Assembly (NCBI GenBank): GCA_003250235.1
Contig: QKGY01000237.1
Span: 1-18,438 of the forward strand
Length of the DNA stretch: 18,438 nucleotides
Source: Desulfuromonadaceae bacterium
Lineage (GTDB): Bacteria; Desulfobacterota; Desulfuromonadia; Desulfuromonadales; SZUA-540
Direction: 5' to 3'
Shown here one piece after another: positions 1 through 7,161 of this stretch (the first letter of the stretch is position 1; every line of letters starts with the position of its first letter). A model generated the notes under the pieces. That model did not search any database and was not told the DNA's origin. It saw nothing but the letters and a program-made list of their open reading frames with translations. The position numbers were made by a program, and so were the translations under genes.

Positions 1-87
1 GTCACCCGCGAGGAAGACAAGGTAGGCCGCAATGACCCCTGTCCCTGCGGCAGCGGCAAAAAATACAAAAAATGCTGCGGAGCCTGA
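1..87 (+). CDS. secA: SecA preprotein translocase ATPase, C-terminal tail (partial)
   Basis: Only the last 28 codons and the TGA stop are present; the gene begins outside the window. The visible tail carries the SecA C-terminal zinc motif CPCGSGKKYKKCCG, with the C-x-C-x8-C-C ligand pattern, at about residues 16-27 of the fragment. In SecA this small domain binds zinc and contacts SecB or the ribosome, while the rest of the protein is the ATPase motor that pushes preproteins through SecYEG. The same SEC-C motif also ends some unrelated proteins, so SecA is an inference. It is supported by the basic GKKYKKCCG sequence and by argJ lying downstream, as in Geobacter relatives. Confidence 0.82.
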   Translation, partial: VTREEDKVGRNDPCPCGSGKKYKKCCGA

Positions 88-107
88 TTCGGCTCTGACC
101 TGGGTCC

Positions 108-114
108 GGGAGGG
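108..114 (+). promoter_or_regulatory. Ribosome binding site deciding a GTG start
   Basis: GGGAGGG lies seven bases before the GTG at 122. It favours a GTG start just after the secA stop over the ATG at 32, which would overlap the secA tail and add about 30 residues with no domain match. Confidence 0.6.
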
Positions 115-121
115 CAAAGAC

Positions 122-1837
122 GTGCCAGGGCAAATCTCTGCGTTGGTTCTTGTCGCGGACAGCTCCACGGACGGCCTGGAGCATCTGGGACACTTGCTGG
201 CGGATCGCTGCTTCGAGGTGCGAAAGGCTGGTTTGGGGGCAGAAGTCCCCGCTCTACTGGCCCGCGAGAATTTTCTCGCCGTGTTCTGCGAGGAACAGCT
301 TCCCGATGTAAGCGGCTTGTCTCTTCTCAAGAAAGTCCGAAGGCTAAGGCCCGACGTACCCGTCGTCATCCTGTCGAGCGGTCTCGACTTCGGCCGGGCT
401 CGCCGTATTCTTCGCGAAGGGGCTCTCGATGTGCTGCAGCGCCCGGTTGATGCCGAAGAACTCGACGAGGTTCTGGAACGAGCCCGGGATTTCCGCCAGC
501 AGGAACAGCGCGCTGCCGAACTTCAGCGTCAGGCCAGACGCCGCCTCACCGACTTGGTTCTTCTCAGCGAAATCGGCAAGACGGCCAACAGCGAGGAGAG
601 CCTGCAGGACCTGTTTCGCAAAATCGTCGATTCCATCAGCCTTGCCGCCGAAGTCAATATCGTCTCCCTCATGGTTCAGGATGCGGATGGTCTGATGCGC
701 ATCAAAGCGGCAAAGGGACTCTCCGACCCGATTATGAAAAAAACCCGGGTTGCTCCGGGCGAAGGGATATCGGGGTATGTCCTGGCCAGCGGTGAAGCGG
801 TTCTTATCGACGATATTTCCCGCGACAGTCGTTTCAGCCCCTCGGGAGGAGGGGACCGATACCAGACCTTGTCCCTTCTTTCGGTACCCATCCGCTGCCG
901 GGACCGGGTCATCGGCGTTCTCAATGTCAACAACAAGAGGTCTGGTGAAACCTTCACTGCCGAAGACCGGAACCTGTTGTTGACCATTGCCCACCAGGCA
1001 GCTCTGGCCATCGAAAATTTCAAGCTGGTTACCCATCTGCAGATTCAGGCACGGGAGCTGGAGCAGGCCAACCGGGATCTCCGAAGGCTCAACAGCGCCC
1101 GGACAAGGCTGATCTGCAATCTGTCGCATGAATTGCGGACCCCCTTAACCTCCGTGCTGGGCTATCTGGATCTGCTGTGCCACTTCGACCGTCACATAGA
1201 CACGGAAGATGTCCGGGATTACATTGAAAAAGCCCATGAATCCAGTCAGCATCTTGAGAAAATCGTCGGGGGAATGCTGAAACTTTTCTCTTTGGATTCC
1301 GGCTCGGAGACCTGGACTTGGAGCGCGCTCTCTCTTGAGCCGCTTGTTTACCAGGTTCTGATGGAACTGGATGCGAAGATCAAAGAGATCGGGTTGTCTG
1401 TGGATCTCGATTTCACCGATCCTCTTTCATCGATTTATGGCGACAGAGAGAAGGTCGTTCTTGTATTGCGCGCCCTTCTTGACAATGCCGTCAAGTTCAA
1501 CAGGACCGGGGGGGCTCTCGTCATCAAGGCCGCCAATGTTTCGTTGGGAGGCCTTGACCATGTACGGCTGCGCATTCACAATGATGGAAAAGCCATCCCA
1601 ACGGATGTGCAGGATGTGGTGTTTGATCAGTACTCTCAGCTTGGAGACATGAATACGCAGAAACCTGACGGACTGGGCATCGGACTGGCCCTGGTTCGTA
1701 CGATCCTCAGACATATGAAGGGACAGATAACCCTTGAAGCCTGCGACAGTGAAGGGACCACCTTCACGGTCTTTTTCCCCGCTCGGGAGAGTTTCGGAGC
1801 TTTGAACCATGACAGAGAACACATCATTGGGACTTAA
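122..1837 (+). CDS. Sensor histidine kinase with N-terminal degenerate receiver and GAF domain
   Basis: A predicted cytoplasmic kinase of 571 residues with no membrane segment. Domain order is a receiver-like domain (about 8-118), a short coiled linker, GAF (about 145-302), a HisKA dimerisation helix with the phospho-accepting His336 in LSHELRTP, and a HATPase domain with the N box around Asn455 and the DGLGIGLALV G box at 516-525. The receiver has lost its chemistry: the phosphate-accepting Asp is Glu57 (CEEQLPDVSG), the acidic pair is reduced to Ala12-Asp13, and the conserved Lys is Arg106. It is therefore probably a pseudo-receiver acting as a protein-interaction or phosphomimic module. 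The kinase core looks intact. No cognate response regulator is adjacent, and the GAF ligand is unknown. The 3' end overlaps argJ by 29 bases, so the two are probably co-transcribed. The GTG start rests on the ribosome binding site at 108-114. Confidence 0.9.
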   Translation: MPGQISALVLVADSSTDGLEHLGHLLADRCFEVRKAGLGAEVPALLARENFLAVFCEEQLPDVSGLSLLKKVRRLRPDVPVVILSSGLDFGRARRILREGALDVLQRPVDAEELDEVLERARDFRQQEQRAAELQRQARRRLTDLVLLSEIGKTANSEESLQDLFRKIVDSISLAAEVNIVSLMVQDADGLMRIKAAKGLSDPIMKKTRVAPGEGISGYVLASGEAVLIDDISRDSRFSPSGGGDRYQTLSLLSVPIRCRDRVIGVLNVNNKRSGETFTAEDRNLLLTIAHQAALAIENFKLVTHLQIQARELEQANRDLRRLNSARTRLICNLSHELRTPLTSVLGYLDLLCHFDRHIDTEDVRDYIEKAHESSQHLEKIVGGMLKLFSLDSGSETWTWSALSLEPLVYQVLMELDAKIKEIGLSVDLDFTDPLSSIYGDREKVVLVLRALLDNAVKFNRTGGALVIKAANVSLGGLDHVRLRIHNDGKAIPTDVQDVVFDQYSQLGDMNTQKPDGLGIGLALVRTILRHMKGQITLEACDSEGTTFTVFFPARESFGALNHDREHIIGT

Positions 1838-3011
1838 GGGATTCCGGTTTGCCGCCACGGCCGCCGGAATCAAAAAATCCGGAAAACCGGATCTGGCTCT
1901 CATTTTTTCCGAAGTGCCGGCCAGCGCTGTCGGCGTATTCACGACCAATAAGGTCGTGGCGGCCCCCCTGCAGGTTACGGCTCCCCGTATTCGTGAAGCA
2001 GGACGCTGCCAGGCGATACTGGTCAACAGCGGTAATGCCAATGCCTGTACCGGTGCGCAGGGCCTCGCTGACGCCAGGAGCTGTTCGGAGTTGTGCGCCC
2101 GTTCTCTGGCGATTGATGAAGAGTTGGTCGCGGTCTCCTCCACGGGGGTCATCGGGCTCGCTTTGCCGATGGACAAGTTTTTGCGCAGCATCCCAGAATT
2201 GCCGACTGCCCTGAGTAAAGAGAAGTACAGCGAGGTTGCCGAGGCGATTCGTACGACGGATGCCTTTGTCAAGATGTCTTCGGTGACGGTTTCCAGTGGA
2301 GGCGGAGACTATACCCTTCTGGGGATCGCCAAAGGGGCGGGGATGATCCACCCCAATATGGCGACCATGCTCGGGTTTGTTTTGACCGACGCGCAGGTGG
2401 AACCCTCCTTTCTCGACAGTGCGCTTCGCGACGCCGTAGACGGCTCATTCAACAGCATTACCGTGGACGGGGATACGTCGACCAACGATATGGTCCTGCT
2501 GTTGGCCAACGGTTTGGCCGGTACCCCGCAGATCGAAAAAGGTTCAAAGGAAGCCGACGCGTTCCTCGATGCCTTGAGGAAGGTGTTGCTCGATCTTGCC
2601 AAGATGATCGTCCGTGACGGCGAAGGGGCGACCAAGGTGGTTCGTATCCATGTCCAAGGGGCTACCGACAATGTTGCGGCCAAGACCGTGGCACGCAGCA
2701 TCGCGACGTCGAGCCTGGTGAAAACGGCCTTTTTCGGTGCCGATGCCAACTGGGGGCGCATCATCGCCGCTGCCGGATATTCCGGAGCCGACGTCGATCC
2801 GGATCGTGTGGTTATTCAGTTTGACGGGATCACGGTGGTGCAGCAGGGGCTCGGTACCGGAAAAGAGCTCGAGGCAAAGGCCACCGAAGTCCTTAAAAAA
2901 CCGGAATTTACTGTGACGGTTGATTTGGGGCTGGGCACGGGGATGGCAGATTACTACACCTCCGACCTGACCTACGACTATGTGAAAATCAATGCCGATT
3001 ATCGCAGTTAG
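1809..3011 (+). CDS. argJ: Bifunctional ornithine acetyltransferase / N-acetylglutamate synthase ArgJ
   Basis: This 400-residue protein has the usual length for ArgJ. It transfers the acetyl group from N-acetylornithine to glutamate in the cyclic arginine pathway; bifunctional forms also use acetyl-CoA to make N-acetylglutamate. Family signatures include AAGIKKSGKPDLALI near the N terminus, NSGNANACTG (73-82), STGVIG (111-116), and the autocleavage motif HPNMATMLGF (181-190). Thr186 there is the expected nucleophile and new N terminus of the beta chain. VDGDTSTND and GADANWGRII follow. The ATG lies inside the 3' end of the histidine kinase gene, with a CGGAG ribosome binding site about eight bases upstream, suggesting translational coupling. 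Mono- versus bifunctionality cannot be decided from sequence alone. Confidence 0.97.
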   Translation: MTENTSLGLKGFRFAATAAGIKKSGKPDLALIFSEVPASAVGVFTTNKVVAAPLQVTAPRIREAGRCQAILVNSGNANACTGAQGLADARSCSELCARSLAIDEELVAVSSTGVIGLALPMDKFLRSIPELPTALSKEKYSEVAEAIRTTDAFVKMSSVTVSSGGGDYTLLGIAKGAGMIHPNMATMLGFVLTDAQVEPSFLDSALRDAVDGSFNSITVDGDTSTNDMVLLLANGLAGTPQIEKGSKEADAFLDALRKVLLDLAKMIVRDGEGATKVVRIHVQGATDNVAAKTVARSIATSSLVKTAFFGADANWGRIIAAAGYSGADVDPDRVVIQFDGITVVQQGLGTGKELEAKATEVLKKPEFTVTVDLGLGTGMADYYTSDLTYDYVKINADYRS

Positions 3012-3037
3012 GCTGCACGCCTGAGTCTGCCCTGCCC

Positions 3038-3075
3038 AAGGGGCCGAAGGCCGACAGAGCCTTTCGGCCCCTTTT
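3038..3075 (+). terminator. Terminator-like hairpin between argJ and deoC
   Basis: AAGGGGCCGAA (3038-3048) pairs perfectly with TTCGGCCCCTT (3063-3073), with extra GG/CC pairing inside, and is followed by only four T residues. It lies 12 bases before the deoC ATG, so it may be a weak terminator or attenuator rather than a full operon boundary. Confidence 0.65.
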
Positions 3076-3087
3076 CGTGAGTGTTCT

Positions 3088-3759
3088 ATGGTTTATGAAA
3101 ATCCTGCCGCCGTGATCGATCACACCCTGCTGAAACCGGATGCCCGTTCTCCCCAGATCCGCCAGCTGTGCGAAGAGGCGGTGGAGGTCGGCTTTGCCTC
3201 GGTCTGCATTCCTCCTGCTTTTGTCCCGCTCGCTTCGGATATCCTGTACGGTTCCGATGTCGCTGTCGGGACGGTGGTCGGTTTTCCTCTCGGCTATGCC
3301 AGCTCTCTGGTCAAAGCCTTTGAAACCGAGGATGCCGTGCGCTGCGGAGCCACGGAAATCGACATGGTTATCCCTATCGGAGCTGCGCTTGAAGGACGTA
3401 TGGACGACGTTCTAAAAGACATGCGCCAGGTGATTGCCGCGGCCCAGGGGGCCAAGGTCAAAGTAATTATCGAGTGCTGTTATCTCGACGATGCCTTGAA
3501 ACGGACGCTGGCCGCTCTGGTTGTCGAGGCGGGTGCCGCCTTTGTCAAAACCTCCACCGGCTTCGGTTCGGCCGGTGCCACCGTTGCGGATGTGCAGCTT
3601 CTCGCCGAGACTGTGCGCGGCCGTATCGGGGTAAAAGCTGCGGGAGGGATTCGCGATTGGGCAGGCTGCCGCGCCATGATAGAGGCGGGAGCGTCACGCA
3701 TCGGTTCGAGTTCCGGGCTTGTCATCCTGCAGCAATGGCAGCAACAGGAGGGGGCATGA
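3088..3759 (+). CDS. deoC: Deoxyribose-phosphate aldolase
   Basis: This 223-residue TIM-barrel class I aldolase splits 2-deoxyribose-5-phosphate into glyceraldehyde-3-phosphate and acetaldehyde, the last step of deoxynucleoside catabolism. The start IDHTLLKPDA is typical. Lys154 in FVKTSTGFG is the expected Schiff-base lysine, Lys183 in VKAAGGIR the second active-site lysine, and Asp92 in EIDMV the proton-relay acid. The C-terminal ASRIGSSSG is the phosphate-binding loop. The ribosome binding site before ATG 3088 is weak, and the hairpin at 3038-3075 lies immediately upstream. Its stop overlaps the deoB start (ATGA), so the two are translated from one message. Confidence 0.96.
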   Translation: MVYENPAAVIDHTLLKPDARSPQIRQLCEEAVEVGFASVCIPPAFVPLASDILYGSDVAVGTVVGFPLGYASSLVKAFETEDAVRCGATEIDMVIPIGAALEGRMDDVLKDMRQVIAAAQGAKVKVIIECCYLDDALKRTLAALVVEAGAAFVKTSTGFGSAGATVADVQLLAETVRGRIGVKAAGGIRDWAGCRAMIEAGASRIGSSSGLVILQQWQQQEGA

Positions 3760-4949
3760 AGGCGACGTCTTTCGACAGGGTCGTGCTCATTACCCTCGAC
3801 GGTGTCGGTGCCGGGGCGGCGGAGGATGCGGCCCAGTACGGGGATTCCGGAGCCGATACCCTCGGTCATGTTGCCGAGGCGTGCGGGGGGCTTTACCTTC
3901 CCACGCTGCAGCGTCTGGGGCTTGGGCTGATTCATCCCATAGCAGGCGTTGCGCCGGTTTCTTCGCCGCAGGCTCTTTACGGTCGCATGCGAGAGCGCTC
4001 TGCGGGCAAGGATACCACGACAGGGCATTGGGAGCTGGCGGGGATCATACAGACAGAGCCCTTTCCGACCTACCCGAAGGGATTCCCCGAGGCTGTATTG
4101 GAGGCATTCCGGCAACAGACCGGGTTGGACCCCTTGGGGAATATTGCTGCCAGTGGTACCGAGATCCTCAAGGTGCTTGGCGAGGAGCACGTTCGTACCG
4201 GCCGTCCCATCGTCTATACCAGCGCAGACTCCGTGTTCCAGATTGCAGCTCATGAGGCGGTTATCCCGGTCGAGAAGCTCTACGAAATCTGCCGGATTGC
4301 CCGCCGGATACTCGACTCCTATCGTATCGGCAGGGTGATCGCCCGGCCTTTCACCGGAGACAGCGCCGATTCCTTCCGTCGTACCTCACGGCGTCACGAC
4401 TTCTCTCTGCGGCCTACGGATATCACGGTCCTTGATCGTCTGGTTGAAGCCGGATTACAGGTTTACGGGGTTGGAAAGATCCGTGATATTTTTGCCGGCT
4501 ACGGGATTACCGACAGCGTGTATTCCAAGGATAACCGGGAAGGGATGTCGCTCACCCTGGAGGCCCTGTCACGGATCGACCGTGGGCTGGTTTTCACCAA
4601 CTTGGTGGATTTCGACATGATGTACGGGCATCGGCTCGATGCCATTGGGTTCGGAAGAGCCCTGGAAGAATTTGATTGCTGGCTGCCCCGGTTGCTGGAA
4701 ACCATGCATCCGAAAGATCTGCTGATACTCACCGCCGACCATGGCTGTGATCCCACGACAGAGGGTACGGACCATACTCGGGAGCATGTCCCTCTGCTGG
4801 TGTGGCACAAAGGCTTAAAGGAAGGAAAAGATCTTGGGTTGCGTGGGACTTTTGCCGATGTAGCGGCCACCCTGGGCGAGGCTCTGGGGGTCGCTTCTCC
4901 CGCAGGTCAGAACGTTCTGGCGATCGGGGATTCGCTTAACGGGTGCTGA
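3756..4949 (+). CDS. deoB: Phosphopentomutase
   Basis: This 397-residue alkaline-phosphatase-superfamily enzyme interconverts ribose or deoxyribose 1-phosphate and 5-phosphate, feeding DeoC. The ATG at 3756 overlaps the deoC stop by four bases with GGAGGGG just upstream; starting here gives the family length, while any farther start would run inside deoC. Visible motifs are metal-binding LDGVGAG around Asp15, KDTTTGHWEL (86-94) holding the phosphorylated threonine, DFDMMYGHR, and the metal ligands in ADHGCDPTTEGTDHTREH near the C terminus. The last 14 bases overlap the convergent PilZ-family gene. The usual partner phosphorylases are not in the window. Confidence 0.96.
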   Translation: MKATSFDRVVLITLDGVGAGAAEDAAQYGDSGADTLGHVAEACGGLYLPTLQRLGLGLIHPIAGVAPVSSPQALYGRMRERSAGKDTTTGHWELAGIIQTEPFPTYPKGFPEAVLEAFRQQTGLDPLGNIAASGTEILKVLGEEHVRTGRPIVYTSADSVFQIAAHEAVIPVEKLYEICRIARRILDSYRIGRVIARPFTGDSADSFRRTSRRHDFSLRPTDITVLDRLVEAGLQVYGVGKIRDIFAGYGITDSVYSKDNREGMSLTLEALSRIDRGLVFTNLVDFDMMYGHRLDAIGFGRALEEFDCWLPRLLETMHPKDLLILTADHGCDPTTEGTDHTREHVPLLVWHKGLKEGKDLGLRGTFADVAATLGEALGVASPAGQNVLAIGDSLNGC

Positions 4950-5709
4950 TGAGTTTCAGGGTGATCTCGTGGGAGAGGCTCTGGATCTGATCGTCGGTCA
5001 GGTCCATGCGCGCCCTTTCCATCGGAGTCAGTTCTCCCAAGAAGCAGGTTTCGATAAAGGTCTGAAGGAAGTGTTTATTCTCTGGAGAGAGGGGGAGGAA
5101 TTCGACCCCGCTCCCCTGCAGATAGTTATTCTCCGGGGACGGCAGGACGCTGTAGAGCACTTTTCCTTCAATCTCGAGTTCCTTCTTCATTCCCATGAGA
5201 GGAAAGATTACGCTGAGCTTGTCTTCCTTGGCCAGCCGGAACCCGGTCCGGATAAAAAGACCCTGCTCGCTCAGGCTCAGAATCTCCGAGAGGTGCGAAG
5301 CCCCATCGCGGTAAAGCACGCCGGGCAGTTTGAGGGACAGCCGCAAGTTTTTCCTTGGGGTTTTCTCCAAGTATTTCTGAATTCTGGCATAAAGCTCGAA
5401 CAGGTCAATGGGGACATCAAGAGTTTCGTGGGGGAAGTCCAGGGACGGGAACTCTCCGTTGGCAAGAACCACCAAGGGACAACTGGTTTTTTTCGTCAGG
5501 GTTCTGACCTCGTCTACGACGCTGTTTTCCCCAGGGTGCAGCAATGGCGCTCCCATGAAGAGGAGATCGGGCGAGGTTTCCTGCAGAAGGGCTTTGAGAT
5601 GTTCCGTTTTCGAGGATACGAGGACTCTGTACCCCCAGTGCTTGAGAATGACCTCTAGGGTAGAGAGGATCCTTTCCCGGGTATCTCCAATGATCAGGCG
5701 TTTCATCAT
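4936..5709 (-). CDS. Degenerate receiver plus PilZ-domain protein
   Basis: A 257-residue predicted cytoplasmic protein with an N-terminal receiver-like fold (about 3-113) and a C-terminal PilZ domain (about 118-222). The receiver is almost certainly inactive: Gly53 sits where the phosphorylated Asp should be (LFMGAPLL), only Asp9 remains of the acidic pair, and the conserved Lys before Pro is Val99. The PilZ part keeps the RxxxR motif (Arg119-Arg123), but the usual [D/N]xSxxG reads SLSEQG (145-150), so c-di-GMP binding is plausible but may be weakened. The start is set at 5709, where AGGGG (5716-5720 on the opposite strand) lies six bases upstream of ATG-ATG; a farther ATG at 5739 lacks this signal. 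It is convergent with deoB and divergent from the DUF2914 gene. Confidence 0.85.
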   Translation of the reverse strand: MMKRLIIGDTRERILSTLEVILKHWGYRVLVSSKTEHLKALLQETSPDLLFMGAPLLHPGENSVVDEVRTLTKKTSCPLVVLANGEFPSLDFPHETLDVPIDLFELYARIQKYLEKTPRKNLRLSLKLPGVLYRDGASHLSEILSLSEQGLFIRTGFRLAKEDKLSVIFPLMGMKKELEIEGKVLYSVLPSPENNYLQGSGVEFLPLSPENKHFLQTFIETCFLGELTPMERARMDLTDDQIQSLSHEITLKLISTR

Positions 5710-5739
5710 AACATTCCCCTGCTGGTTGGTCGCCGGCAA

Positions 5740-5767
5740 TTTAGAATAGTGGTTTGTGTCGGGTCAA
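5740..5767 (-). promoter_or_regulatory. Candidate sigma-70 promoter of the receiver-PilZ gene
   Basis: Reading the minus strand, TTGACC (5767-5762) is followed after 16 bases by TCTAAA (5745-5740). This would start transcription about 25 bases before the ATG at 5709. The match is partial, so this is a prediction. Confidence 0.45.
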
Positions 5768-5778
5768 GTAGAATTTTG

Positions 5779-5823
5779 TTTTTCTGTGTCTCGCAGAAAA
5801 ATTATACCCCTTCGCTGGCGAAG
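5779..5823. promoter_or_regulatory. Two inverted repeats between divergent genes
   Basis: TTTTTCTG (5779-5786) and CAGAAAAA (5794-5801) form a perfect 8-bp inverted repeat with a seven-base spacer. CTTCGC-TG-GCGAAG (5810-5823) forms a second perfect palindrome. Both lie between the divergent PilZ and DUF2914 genes and could be operators. A possible -10 box, TATAAG, for the DUF2914 gene follows at 5839-5844, with no convincing -35 box. Confidence 0.3.
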
Positions 5824-5894
5824 CGCCGGGAGCTGTGTTATAAGAAGAGCTTAGCAAAAAAACACTTGGAATTATCTGCAAAGGAGAAGAATTT

Positions 5895-6281
5895 ATGAAG
5901 CGTTTGTCTGTGTTGACATTTTTTCTGGTGGCCTTGTTGGGAGTTCCCGCTCTGGCTGCAGCTCTTGAGGTCGCTGAAGGAGTCATCACCACGCAGATCA
6001 GTGACCATAACCCCGCTGATTCGGTAGAGAGCTATTCCGCAACCGTTGGAAGATTGTATTGTTTTACGCGTCTCACCGGTGCTGAAACCGATACCAAGGT
6101 GACTCATGTCTGGTATCGTGGCGATGCGGAGATGGCGCGGGTTGATCTGGCGGTTCGCTCCAATAATTGGAGGACCTGGTCTTCGAAGGCTCTGCTTCCC
6201 GAATGGACCGGCGCCTGGCGGGTTGATGTCCTTGATGCCGATGGCAATCTGCTGCGCAGCATTCCCTTTACCCTGAATTAG
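5895..6281 (+). CDS. Exported DUF2914-domain protein
   Basis: A 128-residue protein with a classical signal peptide (Met1 to about Ala22; KR, then a hydrophobic core ending VPALAA) and one DUF2914 domain filling the rest. Conserved features are the YCFTRL segment (55-60), THVWYRGDAEMARV (70-83), RTWSSK (93-98), LPEWTGAWRVDV (101-112) and DADGNLL (114-120). The domain is found in periplasmic or membrane proteins, and no biochemical role is established that I can name. The ribosome binding site AAAGGAG is at 5879-5885. The gene is probably monocistronic, being followed by a strong terminator, and its neighbours face away or converge, giving no functional clue. Confidence 0.88.
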   Translation: MKRLSVLTFFLVALLGVPALAAALEVAEGVITTQISDHNPADSVESYSATVGRLYCFTRLTGAETDTKVTHVWYRGDAEMARVDLAVRSNNWRTWSSKALLPEWTGAWRVDVLDADGNLLRSIPFTLN

Positions 6282-6300
6282 CGGTATCCGGATCACTGTA

Positions 6301-6346
6301 GAAGCAACAAAAAAAGCGCCTTTGAAGGCGCTTTTTTTGTTGCTTC
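6301..6346. terminator. Bidirectional terminator with a 22-bp perfect palindrome
   Basis: Bases 6301-6322 are the exact reverse complement of 6325-6346, with only TG between. The stem has an A7 tract, the core GCGCCTT/AAGGCGC, a T7 tract, and an extra outer 8-bp arm (GAAGCAAC/GTTGCTTC). It lies between convergent genes and can end transcripts from both. Confidence 0.93.
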
Positions 6347-6355
6347 CGTTCCGAA

Positions 6356-6790
6356 CTATTTTTTCCCCTTAGCTTTGCCTTTAGCGGCACGCGCCTTGGC
6401 AAGGTTTTCGCCCAGGCCTCTGTCAACCGCCATCTGACGGCGGCTTTCCGAATAAGCACGGGCCGCCAGGGGTTGGGTGCGGGGGATGTCAAATTGTTTA
6501 CGGTATTCGCTGGGTTTCATTTCATGGGCGGTGCGCAGATGCCGAGCCAGGGTTTTCATCTCCTTACCGCAAATCATGCAGGTGACCTTGTCTTTGCCAA
6601 AAGCCTTTTTGCGGGAGACCGCCGGAGCTTCTGCCGGAGTTCCTTCGATGACAGGGGTCTCTCCCTTGTCGAGTGCGCTCAGGGCGTTGTGGACTTCGCT
6701 GAGTTCCGCAACCAGTTCGTCACGGGACATCGGCGTGGTGGATGCGTGAGCAGCAACAATTTCAGCTGCCATTTCGAGCAGTGTGGCCAT
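6356..6790 (-). CDS. Ros/MucR-family zinc-finger transcriptional regulator
   Basis: A 144-residue DNA-binding protein. The C-terminal half holds the prokaryotic Ros-type zinc finger: Cys71-x2-Cys74-x9-His84-x4-His89 in VTCMICGKEMKTLARHLRTAH, followed by the family's MKPSEYRKQFDIPRTQPL segment (91-108). The N-terminal helix (MAAEIVAAHA) resembles the oligomerisation region of MucR proteins, which act as repressors or nucleoid-structuring factors on AT-rich DNA. The tail is strongly basic (AKARAAKGKAKGKK). The ribosome binding site AAAGGAGG is six bases before the ATG. Upstream lies an AT-rich gap with two TTACnGTAA palindromes that could be its own operator. The regulated genes are unknown. 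Confidence 0.92.
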   Translation of the reverse strand: MATLLEMAAEIVAAHASTTPMSRDELVAELSEVHNALSALDKGETPVIEGTPAEAPAVSRKKAFGKDKVTCMICGKEMKTLARHLRTAHEMKPSEYRKQFDIPRTQPLAARAYSESRRQMAVDRGLGENLAKARAAKGKAKGKK

Positions 6791-7161
6791 TTCTTTCCTC
6801 CTTTAAAAGTATGCTACAGTGGGATACAAAGTAGTTATGTATTTATAATAGAGCAGTAGTGGTAAACGAAATCAAGAAAAAAGTTATTGTTTACAGTAAA
6901 ATTTACCGTAATTTTTGTGTTTGATCGTAGTCGTTGTTACGTTTGTCGATTCTGTTCGGTATGTATCGATTTGTGTTCAGCTCTCAATAACAGCCTTCTT
7001 TCTTGAAATGGACCTTGGGAATAAAATCTGTGCTAGACACTTTTCCCATCGCACGATTTGTTGTTTTGAGAGGCCTTTTTTTTAAATATGGGTTGGCAGG
7101 ATGATCTTCCTGCTGTATAGATGAAAATAATTAACTTTTCGAAGAAAAGATTGTTGATGCC
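6791..7161. promoter_or_regulatory. AT-rich divergent regulatory gap
   Basis: This 371-base stretch between the Ros/MucR gene (minus) and the dGTPase-like gene (plus) has no convincing gene. It is clearly richer in A+T than its flanks. It contains two palindromes TTACAGTAA (6891-6899) and TTACCGTAA (6903-6911), an inverted repeat GCAGGA/TCCTGC (7096-7113) and a small hairpin CTTTTC-GAA-GAAAAG (7135-7149) just before the dGTPase start. Promoters for both genes must lie here, but I could not pick sound -35/-10 pairs. Confidence 0.5.
6890..6912. promoter_or_regulatory. Tandem TTACnGTAA palindromes, candidate operator
   Basis: TTACAGTAA at 6891-6899 and TTACCGTAA at 6903-6911 are identical palindromic half-sites with centres 12 bases apart, close to one helical turn, about 100 bases upstream of the Ros/MucR start. 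Self-regulation by that protein is a guess; another repressor is possible. Confidence 0.4.

Noticed and set aside
32..121. ATG start at 32 for the histidine kinase
   Set aside because: It lies inside the SecA zinc motif coding sequence and adds residues that match nothing; the GTG at 122 has a proper ribosome binding site.
344..1129. A 261-residue minus-strand frame within the histidine kinase
   Set aside because: It is antisense to well-conserved GAF and HisKA coding sequence and has no start signal.
3474..3755. Extended N terminus of phosphopentomutase inside deoC
   Set aside because: The extra 94 residues are deoC read in another frame; the true ATG at 3756 has GGAGGGG upstream and gives the family length.
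5776..5807. Sigma-70 promoter TTGTTT with TTATAC for the DUF2914 gene
   Set aside because: The spacer is 20 bases, too long for a sound promoter, and the interval is occupied by an inverted repeat.
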